Positions 33,970 to 41,823 of a DNA stretch of 64,000 nt are shown piece after piece. The DNA comes from Rubritalea tangerina. GTDB lineage: Bacteria; Verrucomicrobiota; Verrucomicrobiia; Verrucomicrobiales; Akkermansiaceae. The notes under the pieces were generated by a model, which was given only the letters and a program-made list of their open reading frames with translations, was not told the DNA's origin and made no database searches. The position numbers and the translations under genes were made by a program. How positions within the stretch are numbered: the first letter of the stretch is position 1; each line of letters starts with the position of its first letter. The stretch spans positions 1-64,000 of the forward strand of contig NZ_JBHUJB010000051.1 in the NCBI RefSeq assembly GCF_042683245.1, read 5' to 3'.

Positions 33970-35208
33970 ATGGCATCATTTTCAGTAAATAATCGTAGTT
34001 ACAACCTTCCTTCGCGCCCCGTAGCTGTCATCTGTATCGATGGCTGTGCCGACGAATACATTAGCGAATCCATCGCCCAAGGCTATATGCCCCGTCTAGA
34101 AGCAATGGTCAAAAGTGGCTACCGCGGCATGGTGCGTGGAGCCCTTCCTTCCTTCACCAACGTCAACAACTCAGCCATCGTCACAGGTGCTCCTCCGGCT
34201 GTGACGGGTATCTGCGGCAACTTCTTCCTTAACCCTGAGACTGGTGAAGAAGTCATGATGAATTCCGCCGAATTCCGCCGCTGTGATACGATCCTCAATG
34301 CTGCTGCTGACGCCGGCAGAAAAGTGGCCTTCATCACCGCAAAGGAAAAACTGCGTACCGTCCTTGGTGATGGCATCGTCGAACGCGGGGGCATTGCCTT
34401 TTCATCTGAAAAGGTCAATGAAGCCGTCGCTTCCACCCATGGAGTCGATAATGCCGAAGACATCATTGGTAAACCCAAACCTGAAATCTACTCAGGTGAC
34501 GCCTCCATCTACGTCCTCGAAGCTGGTGCGGCCCTCGTCGAACAAGGAAAAGCTGATTTCCTCTACCTCTCATTGACCGATTACATGCAACATAAGTTTG
34601 GTCCCACCGACCAAGAGTCACTCGAGTTCTATCAACAGATGGATGAGCAGATCGGACGCCTCCTTGACGCAGGTTGCGTCGTAGCGGCCACTGCTGACCA
34701 CGGGATGAATGCTAAAAATGATTCTAACGGTGAGCCTAAAGTCATCTTCGTTGAATCACTCCTCCAAGAGCAATTTGGCAAAGATGGCATCTCAGTCATC
34801 TGCCCTATCACTGACCCCTATGTGGTGCACCACGGAGCACTTGGCTCACTTGTCATGGTCCACCTCGATGACCCCTCGCGTGCTGACGAGCTCATGGACT
34901 TCCTCCTCCGACAAGAGGGAATCACCGAGGTCTATAACAGAGAAATGGCAGCTCTTAAACTCGAACTCGCTCCAGACCGCATCGGAGACATCACTGTGCT
35001 CTCTGGGCGCGATGTCGTCGTCGGCAAGACTCCTGAGCACCACGACCTTTCCGTCCTCAAAGGGGGCCTACGTTCCCACGGTGGCCGATACGAAGAAATG
35101 GTACCTCTCCTCCTTTCTGAGCCACTTAACGCTGAGTACAAATTGATTGCGACTGGCGACCCTCGAAACTTTGACGTCTTCGCCTTCGCTTGTAATGCTA
35201 ACGCTTAA
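33970..35208 (+). CDS. phnA: Phosphonoacetate hydrolase
   Basis: Cleaves the C-P bond of phosphonoacetate to acetate and phosphate; an alkaline-phosphatase-superfamily enzyme with two zinc ions. Visible metal/nucleophile motifs: VAVICIDGCADEY, the nucleophile region PSFTNVNNSAIVTGAPP (Thr), and the metal site TADHGMNAK, with VVHHGALGSLV toward the C-terminus. About 412 residues is the normal length. ATG 33970 (MASFSVNNRSYNLP) aligns with known PhnA starts; a TTG at 33958 with GGGGGTG upstream is the alternative. phnY follows six bases after the stop, forming a PhnA-PhnY pair as in known AEP-degradation loci. Confidence 0.92.
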   Translation: MASFSVNNRSYNLPSRPVAVICIDGCADEYISESIAQGYMPRLEAMVKSGYRGMVRGALPSFTNVNNSAIVTGAPPAVTGICGNFFLNPETGEEVMMNSAEFRRCDTILNAAADAGRKVAFITAKEKLRTVLGDGIVERGGIAFSSEKVNEAVASTHGVDNAEDIIGKPKPEIYSGDASIYVLEAGAALVEQGKADFLYLSLTDYMQHKFGPTDQESLEFYQQMDEQIGRLLDAGCVVAATADHGMNAKNDSNGEPKVIFVESLLQEQFGKDGISVICPITDPYVVHHGALGSLVMVHLDDPSRADELMDFLLRQEGITEVYNREMAALKLELAPDRIGDITVLSGRDVVVGKTPEHHDLSVLKGGLRSHGGRYEEMVPLLLSEPLNAEYKLIATGDPRNFDVFAFACNANA

Positions 35209-35214
35209 TACTAA

Positions 35215-36633
35215 ATGAATTTACCTTCCTATATCGCAGGCAAAGCCGTCCATAGCGACGATAAACTAGAAGTCTTCTACCCATACGACAATAGCCTCAC
35301 GGGAACTGTTAGCAAAATCACTAACGCCCAGCTGCACGAGGCTATCGAACACGCTATCTCCCCGAAAAACACCTCACTGAGCCGATACGAACGCCACGCG
35401 ATTCTCCGCAAAGCCGCTGACCTCCTCGCCGAACAACGCGAAGACCTAGCCAAATTGCTCTGCCGTGAATCCGGCCTTTGCATGCGTGAAACCATGTATG
35501 AAACTGGCCGCAGCTCAGATGTGTTAGAGTTTGCCGCCATTGAAGCGCTCAAAGATGACGGCGAAGTTTTTTCTTGTGATATCTCACCTCAAGGCAAAGC
35601 CAGAAAGATCGTCACCTTCAAGCAACCCCTCCAACTGGTCAGCGCGATCACCCCCTTTAACCACCCACTCAACCAAGTGGCTCACAAGGTCGCCCCAGCA
35701 ATTGCTGCTGGCACACCAATGCTCCTGAAACCATCCGAGAAAACACCACTCGTAGCGATCCGCTTCGCCGAAATTCTCTACCAGGCTGGCTTGCCAAGCT
35801 GGATGTTGCAGGTCTTTGTCGGTGATCTCGACGAAGTCGTGACCCCCATGATCACTGACGAGCGAGTTGAAATGGTCTCCTTCACAGGCTCAGTCGCTAT
35901 CGGAAAACACATCTCAAAAACTGCAGGCTATAAAAAAACCTGCCTCGAACTTGGAGGAAACTCACCACTGATCGTACTTGAAGATGCCGACCTCGAAAAA
36001 GCCGTCACGCTCGCAGCCGAAGGTGCCTTCCGCAACTCTGGCCAGCGCTGCACCGCGGTCAAACGCATCCTCGTGCAAGAATCCATTCTCGAGACATTCA
36101 CCGAGCGCTTTGTTGAAAAAGCCAAAGAGTACACCTCAGGTGACCCTGAAGACCCTGAAACCAGAGTGGGCACTGTCATTGATGAAGCCGCTGCCATCTA
36201 CCTCGAAGAAGTGGTTGAAAAGGCTGTCGCTGACGGGGCCAAAGTGCTCCTCGGAGGCAATCGCTCAGGCGCTTTGCTCGAACCTACTGTGATCGCCAAC
36301 GTACCGCGTGACACCCAAATGGTCGCCGACGAATCATTTGGTCCCCTCGCCCCCATCATTCCAATCAAGGACTTAGATGATGCCATTGAATACTACAATG
36401 GAGGGAACTTTGGACTCAGCTCCGGAGTGGTCACCAACGACCTACAACTCGCCCTCAAGGCTGCAAAACACCTCCGTACCGGCACAACTAACATCAATGA
36501 GGTCCCTGGATACCGTATCGAATGCAGCCCTTTCGGCGGCATCAAAGACTCTGGTCTCGGCATTAAAGAAGGCGTCATTGAAGCCATGAAGTTCATGCAA
36601 ACCACAAAGACCTTCTCCTTCCCCTGGGAATAG
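35215..36633 (+). CDS. phnY: Phosphonoacetaldehyde dehydrogenase
   Basis: NAD-dependent aldehyde dehydrogenase; in this context it oxidises phosphonoacetaldehyde to phosphonoacetate, the PhnA substrate. Family motifs: SAITPFNHPLNQVAHKVAPA, FTGSVAIGK, the general base Glu in KTCLELGGNSPLIVL, and the nucleophile Cys in FRNSGQRCTAVKRI. 472 residues is typical. The specific role rests on its place directly behind phnA and in the same locus as phnW. Confidence 0.9.
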   Translation: MNLPSYIAGKAVHSDDKLEVFYPYDNSLTGTVSKITNAQLHEAIEHAISPKNTSLSRYERHAILRKAADLLAEQREDLAKLLCRESGLCMRETMYETGRSSDVLEFAAIEALKDDGEVFSCDISPQGKARKIVTFKQPLQLVSAITPFNHPLNQVAHKVAPAIAAGTPMLLKPSEKTPLVAIRFAEILYQAGLPSWMLQVFVGDLDEVVTPMITDERVEMVSFTGSVAIGKHISKTAGYKKTCLELGGNSPLIVLEDADLEKAVTLAAEGAFRNSGQRCTAVKRILVQESILETFTERFVEKAKEYTSGDPEDPETRVGTVIDEAAAIYLEEVVEKAVADGAKVLLGGNRSGALLEPTVIANVPRDTQMVADESFGPLAPIIPIKDLDDAIEYYNGGNFGLSSGVVTNDLQLALKAAKHLRTGTTNINEVPGYRIECSPFGGIKDSGLGIKEGVIEAMKFMQTTKTFSFPWE

Positions 36634-36694
36634 CTTACTAGACGCTAACAGAGACCTCATTCAAACCATACAGCCTAAACTATTCTGGCTGTGC

Positions 36695-36724
36695 AAGCGC
36701 GTGCCTAGTGAAAAGCACGCGCTT
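36695..36724. terminator. Terminator between phnY and the convergent regulator gene
   Basis: AAGCGCGTGC and GCACGCGCTT form a perfect 10-bp stem (36695-36704 / 36715-36724) with a 10-base loop, followed on the plus strand by CTTATTCC, a weak T-run. It lies between convergent genes and can act in both directions. Confidence 0.65.
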
Positions 36725-36802
36725 CTTATTCCTCCCCAAAAGCTCGTGATACAAATAACCAAGACACTATCGCATAAACCATGGGGAAACTCTCACGCCT
36801 CC

Positions 36803-37960
36803 CTAGCATAGCTCGCGATAGTGTGTCGGCGTCATTTCACACATCCTTCTAAAAAACCTTGAGGCTTCCTCAGCTGCAGGAAATCCCATTGCGTACGAAA
36901 TCTCTTTGACCGACATATCCGTTTCCTCCAAGTAGCGCTTGAAAACCTCCAATCGCACCCTCGATATTTCAGCTTTTGGAGACCTCCCCAACTCCCTTGA
37001 CATCAGCTCCTTCAATGAACTCTTACTGATAGCAAGGTGAGTACAAACCTCATTGACTTGCAATGCCTCACTTGGTGCATGCACTTGAATAAATTTTAAC
37101 GCCTTCTTCAACCTCTCATCACTGTATGCCAAGGTGTTCGTTGACTCACGGGCATCCACCAGCCTCACTGGCACCACCGACTCCACTTCTTCTTCTTTAC
37201 CCGAAAGCAAATTATCTAACTTCTCTGCAGCCTTGTAGCCAATCTCGCGTCCCGGGTATTGCACACTCGTCAAACTCGGACGGGTGCTCAAACAAAAAAT
37301 CGGCTGGCTATTCGTACCAATCACAGCCAATTGCCCCGGAACATTGATCCCTAAATCTGCCGCAACCCTTAAAATATTCGCTGCTAACAAGTCATCAGCC
37401 GCGAACACACCGCAGGGAGTTGCCAATCGAGGTAACAACCTTCTCAACTTGTTAGCCATGTACCCAGCCCGTTCACCTACAGCCAAAGCATTCACATCTA
37501 AATCAAAGGCTTCCACTTGAGCACCCTCGCGCGCTAACACACGCTGAAATCCAGAAAATCGCTCACGCGAATAGTTCCTCTCAGAGCGCCCAATATAAAC
37601 AAAATTGACCAAACCAATGTTCAGCAAATGCTGCGCAGCTAACTCACCTGCAGCCACATTGTTCGGTAGCACCGTCGCCAAACCTGCATGGCTCACCGAA
37701 CTCAAATTTACATGTGCAACCCCACGCTGCCGGAACGCCGCAACTTCCTCAGCTGTGTAGCGAAAACTAATCAAGCCATCCCCGTCCCAGCACGCATCAA
37801 TCTTCACTTCCGGTAACTCACCATCAGACCCCCTCGGTACCTCTAGCTGCCACAGCTTATCGTGCTCACGGATATACTCCACAATACCCAGTAAGATGGC
37901 ATCCTGCATCATGAACCAATTCGGTATCCTTAACCCAATGCGCTTCAGCGTGGCTTGCAT
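36803..37960 (-). CDS. LacI/AraC hybrid (XylR-type) regulator of the phosphonate locus
   Basis: The 385-residue protein has a LacI/periplasmic-binding-like ligand domain (about 1-275; FVYIGRSERNYSRERFSGFQ, CGVFAADDLLAANILRVAAD) and an AraC-type helix-turn-helix (about 285-385; VCTHLAISKSSLKELMSREL and SVKEISYAMGFPAAEEASRF ending MTPTHYREL). It shares architecture with the xylose regulator at 17522 but little sequence. It lies between phnAY and the divergently transcribed ald-phnW operon, so it probably controls phosphonate genes and responds to an aminophosphonate or product. A sugar regulator cannot be excluded by sequence alone. Confidence 0.8.
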   Translation of the reverse strand: MQATLKRIGLRIPNWFMMQDAILLGIVEYIREHDKLWQLEVPRGSDGELPEVKIDACWDGDGLISFRYTAEEVAAFRQRGVAHVNLSSVSHAGLATVLPNNVAAGELAAQHLLNIGLVNFVYIGRSERNYSRERFSGFQRVLAREGAQVEAFDLDVNALAVGERAGYMANKLRRLLPRLATPCGVFAADDLLAANILRVAADLGINVPGQLAVIGTNSQPIFCLSTRPSLTSVQYPGREIGYKAAEKLDNLLSGKEEEVESVVPVRLVDARESTNTLAYSDERLKKALKFIQVHAPSEALQVNEVCTHLAISKSSLKELMSRELGRSPKAEISRVRLEVFKRYLEETDMSVKEISYAMGFPAAEEASRFFRRMCEMTPTHYRELC

Positions 37961-38272
37961 ATCGATCTCCTACACTAAACACTCGGCCATTTCTACATAT
38001 AAAATGTCGATTAGTCCATCAGTATCGTTTCGCCATCTACCATCAAGTCCTGCTATTCCTAGTGGTGTAAGGCAAATCAGCCTACTCAACCACACACTCA
38101 CCCTCCACATTCGGGCTAAATTCCCAGAAAATTACAATTTCCATCAAAATCGGCATATTGCCGCAAATAGGTAGATATTCCTCCACTTTCCGCACAATAT
38201 TAGAAGGCTCATTGACCAGACCAGTCGGTCACAATCAATTGGCGATTCAGCTAATATTAAACAATCAAAATA
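37961..38272. other. Intergenic control region between regulator and ald-phnW operon
   Basis: No gene is visible in these 312 bases. They must hold the divergent promoters of the regulator and the ald operon. A TTGACC (38212-38217) could be a -35 element, but no good -10 follows at the right distance. The overlapping GACC-AGTC-GGTC (38219-38230) is a second small inverted repeat. Confidence 0.4.
38151..38163. promoter_or_regulatory. Candidate operator upstream of ald
   Basis: CGGCA-TAT-TGCCG is a perfect 5-bp inverted repeat 110 bases upstream of ald in the divergent region, a plausible site for the adjacent hybrid regulator. Confidence 0.3.
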
Positions 38273-39385
38273 ATGAACATCGGCGTACCCAAAGAAATCA
38301 AGAACCAAGAGCATCGCGTTTCCATGATCCCCTCATCCGTTAAGGATCTCGTGAAGCGCGGCCATACGGTCTTTGTTGAAAAAAATGCTGGAGCAGGCTC
38401 CAGCTACACGGACGAGCAATACCTCGCATGCGGCGCAACCATCCTTGACTCCGCCGAAGAGGTCTTTGCCAAATCCACCCTCATTGTTAAGGTCAAGGAA
38501 CCTCAACCTTCTGAGGTTGCCATGCTGACCGATCAGCACATTCTCTTCACCTACCTCCACCTGGCTGCAGACAAAGAGCTCACAGAATCACTCGTCGCGA
38601 CTGGATGTACTGCCATCGCCTACGAAACAATCGAAGTCAACGGCCACCTTCCGCTTCTCGAGCCTATGTCTGAAATTGCTGGCCGCATGTCAGCCATCGT
38701 CGGCAGCTACCACCTCGCCAAACACAACACAGGTCGCGGTACCTTGCTCGGTGGTGTTCCAGGTGTCGCTCCCGGTCGTGTCGTTGTCATCGGAGGTGGC
38801 ACAGCCGGAGTCAATGCTGCCCGCGTTGCGAAAGGAATCGGTGCGGATGTCACGATTCTCGAAGTCGACTTTGACCGTATGCGCTTCCTCGATATCACCA
38901 TGGAAGGCACCCATACAGTCTTCTCAACAGAAGCAAATCTCAGTGAACTGCTACCTCGCGTAGACCTCGTCATCGGCGCGGTTCTCGTCCCTGGTGCAGC
39001 AGCACCCAAGCTGATCACTCGCGATATGCTCAAGCTCATGCAACCCGGCAGCGTCTTTGTCGATATCGCAGTCGACCAAGGCGGTTGCGCAGAAACCACA
39101 AGAGCCACTACCCACGAAGCGCCTACCTTCATTGAAGAAGGCGTTGTGCATTATTGTGTCGCGAATATGCCCGGCGCTTATGCCCGTACCGCTACGCAGG
39201 CACTCAACAATGTCACACACTCATGGACCGCTCTCATCGCAGAAAATGGCGTTGCCAGCGCAGCTCTCAAACGTCCAGAACTCATCAATGGCATTAACTG
39301 CACTAAAGGAAAACTCACCTGTGAGCCCGTTGCTACAGCGCATGGCATTCCTCTCTCATTAGCTACCGACCACCTAACAACATAA
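38273..39385 (+). CDS. ald: Alanine dehydrogenase
   Basis: Oxidatively deaminates L-alanine to pyruvate and ammonium with NAD+. The start MNIGVPKEIKNQEHRVSMIP is the family hallmark (substrate Arg/Lys region), with HTVFVEKNAGAGSSYTDEQY, the NAD motif VVIGGGTAGVNAARVAKGIG and VVHYCVANMPGAYARTATQA near the end. 370 residues is normal. It is six bases upstream of phnW, whose reaction consumes pyruvate and produces alanine, so it can recycle the amino acceptor and release the amino nitrogen as ammonium. Confidence 0.93.
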   Translation: MNIGVPKEIKNQEHRVSMIPSSVKDLVKRGHTVFVEKNAGAGSSYTDEQYLACGATILDSAEEVFAKSTLIVKVKEPQPSEVAMLTDQHILFTYLHLAADKELTESLVATGCTAIAYETIEVNGHLPLLEPMSEIAGRMSAIVGSYHLAKHNTGRGTLLGGVPGVAPGRVVVIGGGTAGVNAARVAKGIGADVTILEVDFDRMRFLDITMEGTHTVFSTEANLSELLPRVDLVIGAVLVPGAAAPKLITRDMLKLMQPGSVFVDIAVDQGGCAETTRATTHEAPTFIEEGVVHYCVANMPGAYARTATQALNNVTHSWTALIAENGVASAALKRPELINGINCTKGKLTCEPVATAHGIPLSLATDHLTT

Positions 39386-39391
39386 AACACT

Positions 39392-40522
39392 ATGACTAAC
39401 AGTTCACTTGATAACCCATACATTCTACTCACTCCAGGACCACTCTCAACCAGCCCCACAGTCCGTGAAGCGATGCTGCGCGATTGGTGTACATGGGATG
39501 ACGATTACAATTTAGGAATTGTCACTCCAATCCGCCAAGGCCTAGTAAAACTAGCCACCTCGACAGCCCCAGAAAAGTACACTACCGTACTCATGCAAGG
39601 CTCTGGCTCCTTCTCTGTGGAATCAATGATTGGCTCTGTAGTACCTGAAGATGGTAAACTGTTAGTCCTAGCAAATGGTGCATACGGTAATCGACTCGCT
39701 AAGATTGCGAGCTACCTAAAAATTAACCACATCATTCACGACACGGGTGAACTTGCTCCCCCAGATCTAGCTCAGTTAGATCTAGCTCTCTCTTCAGATA
39801 AGAGCATCACCCATGTCGTTGTTGTCCATAACGAAACAACAACGGGTATGATGAACCCACTCGAAGCAATTGCTGCTATCGTAAAACGTCACCAAAAAGT
39901 CTTTCTCGTCGACTCAATGTCTGCCTTCGGGGGTGTGCCACTCGATATCGCACAACTCGATATCGATTTCCTGGTTTCCTCAGCCAATAAGTGCATCCAA
40001 GGCGTGCCTGGATTCGGCTTCGTCATCTGTAAGACCACTGAGCTTGAGAAGACCAAGGGTATCGCACGCTCACTCTCACTCGACCTCTACGACCAATGGA
40101 AGGGCATGGAAGAGGGCAATGGCAAATGGCGCTTCACCAGCCCCACACACGTCACACGTGCCTTCCACCAAGCCATGATCGAACTGGATGAAGAAGGCGG
40201 TGTGTCAGCCCGCTTCGCTCGATACACAGAAAACCAAAAGCGCCTTGTCGAAGGTATGGAGAAACTCGGCTTCCGCTGTGTCCTTCCAAAAGACCTGCAA
40301 AGCCCTATTATCACCGGATTCTATAATCCAGATTCTCCAGAGTACGACTTCCTTAAATTTTACAATCTACTCAAACAAAAAGGATTTGTCATCTACCCAG
40401 GTAAAGTCACTGGAATCGACTCATTTAGAATCGGTACCATCGGCCACGTTTACCCCGAAGATATTGATAGACTCATCCTCGCCGTTGAAAAAAGTATGTA
40501 CTGGAATGCACAGCTTGTCTAA
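39392..40522 (+). CDS. phnW: 2-aminoethylphosphonate--pyruvate transaminase
   Basis: PLP-dependent conversion of 2-aminoethylphosphonate and pyruvate to phosphonoacetaldehyde and alanine. Motifs: LLTPGPLSTSPTVREAML, MQGSGSFSVESMIGSVVP, VHNETTTGMMNP, VDSMSAFGGVPLD and the PLP lysine in SSANKCIQGVPGFGFVIC, plus WRFTSPTHV. 376 residues matches PhnW. The MFS gene begins at the base after its stop codon. Confidence 0.93.
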   Translation: MTNSSLDNPYILLTPGPLSTSPTVREAMLRDWCTWDDDYNLGIVTPIRQGLVKLATSTAPEKYTTVLMQGSGSFSVESMIGSVVPEDGKLLVLANGAYGNRLAKIASYLKINHIIHDTGELAPPDLAQLDLALSSDKSITHVVVVHNETTTGMMNPLEAIAAIVKRHQKVFLVDSMSAFGGVPLDIAQLDIDFLVSSANKCIQGVPGFGFVICKTTELEKTKGIARSLSLDLYDQWKGMEEGNGKWRFTSPTHVTRAFHQAMIELDEEGGVSARFARYTENQKRLVEGMEKLGFRCVLPKDLQSPIITGFYNPDSPEYDFLKFYNLLKQKGFVIYPGKVTGIDSFRIGTIGHVYPEDIDRLILAVEKSMYWNAQLV

Positions 40523-41797
40523 ATGAGCGCTTCGAAATCATTGACCGAGCCCCCCCAATCGGACTCACAAGACGGGCTCAAATCATTTCAAGCGCGCATC
40601 GTCATCCTCTCATTTCTCAGTTACTTCTTTTACTACTACACGCGTAAAAACTTAGGAATCGCGACCTCTTCCATGATCGAAGAGGGCTTCACTGAAGAAA
40701 CCATTGGCTGGATCCAAAGTGGCTACGGTATTCTCTACGCGCTAGGTCAGTTCATCTGCGGTGGACTCGGAGATAAATTGGGCGCACGCATAATGATCTT
40801 CTGCGGCATGGCTTTATCAGCCATCGCATCTATCGCCATTGGCTTCTTCCCTCTCACCTTGGTCCTCCTCATTGCCTGGCCACTCAATGGCTTGTTCCAA
40901 TCAACTGGCTGGTCTAACAACTGTAAATTGATCGCCACTTGGATCCCCCACGATAGCCGAGGTCGAGTCATGGGTATCTGGTCACTTTGCTACGTCCTAG
41001 GAAGCATTTCAGCCAATGTCGTCTGCGGATACCTCGTAGAACATTACAACTGGAAATTAAGCTTTCTCGTCACAGGCTTTACCGTTCTCTCTGTCGCTAT
41101 CATCCAAGGCCTCTTTCTCATCAATCGCCCAGAACAAAAAGGCTTCACCATCCAACGGCGTAATGGCGCAAGCGCTGAAAATGCCTCTCAAAAAGGCAAC
41201 TTCAAACGCATGCTCACAAACCCCATTATCCTACTCTATGGCGGCTCTTACTTTTCTCTGAAGTTTATTCGTTATACGTTTTTTATCTGGCTGCCATTCT
41301 ATTTTGAAAAACGCCTAAACTACGATACAGATGTCTCAGCCTATAGCTCTAACGCGTTTGAAGTTGGTGGTGTCATTGGTCTTCTTTGTGGCGGAATTTT
41401 AGCCGACAAGGTTTTCAGCGAAAACCGTGGTCGCCTCGCATGGCTAGGTCTTATCGCACTATGCGCAGCACTCTTTGTATTCAGAAATTATGCGCATAGC
41501 TCATATCTAGCAGTACTCTTCAGTTTGGGCGCTGTGGGTCTATTTCTCTACATTGCGGACGCACAGGTCTCGGGCACAGCCGCTCAAGATGTTGCTGGAG
41601 CCGACGCCGCAGCTTCGGCAACAGGTATAGTTAACGGCCTAGGGTCCGTTGGCGGCGCACTAGCTGGAATTGTCCCCATTTGGATCAAACAAAGCTATGG
41701 TTGGGACGGTGTCTTCCTCCTCTTCATCGCCCTCACCGCTCTTGCCATTCTCCTCACCTTTCCAGTCGCTCTACGCAGACAAGTTGGAAAGGCCTAA
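40523..41797 (+). CDS. OPA-type MFS transporter (candidate phosphonate permease)
   Basis: A 424-residue protein with about 12 helices of the organophosphate:phosphate antiporter family (GlpT/UhpT-like): FLSYFFYYYTRKNLGIATSS near helix 1, GGLGDKLGARIMI as the MFS loop motif, and RGRVMGIWSLCYVLGS. The YTRKN arginine/lysine pair in helix 1 corresponds to the anion-binding region of GlpT. Its position between phnW and the amine dehydrogenase suggests uptake of (N-methyl)aminoethylphosphonate, possibly in exchange for phosphate. Substrate is inference. Confidence 0.8.
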   Translation: MSASKSLTEPPQSDSQDGLKSFQARIVILSFLSYFFYYYTRKNLGIATSSMIEEGFTEETIGWIQSGYGILYALGQFICGGLGDKLGARIMIFCGMALSAIASIAIGFFPLTLVLLIAWPLNGLFQSTGWSNNCKLIATWIPHDSRGRVMGIWSLCYVLGSISANVVCGYLVEHYNWKLSFLVTGFTVLSVAIIQGLFLINRPEQKGFTIQRRNGASAENASQKGNFKRMLTNPIILLYGGSYFSLKFIRYTFFIWLPFYFEKRLNYDTDVSAYSSNAFEVGGVIGLLCGGILADKVFSENRGRLAWLGLIALCAALFVFRNYAHSSYLAVLFSLGAVGLFLYIADAQVSGTAAQDVAGADAAASATGIVNGLGSVGGALAGIVPIWIKQSYGWDGVFLLFIALTALAILLTFPVALRRQVGKA

Positions 41798-41823
41798 CAA
41801 TCACATAAACGCCATCGCAGATA

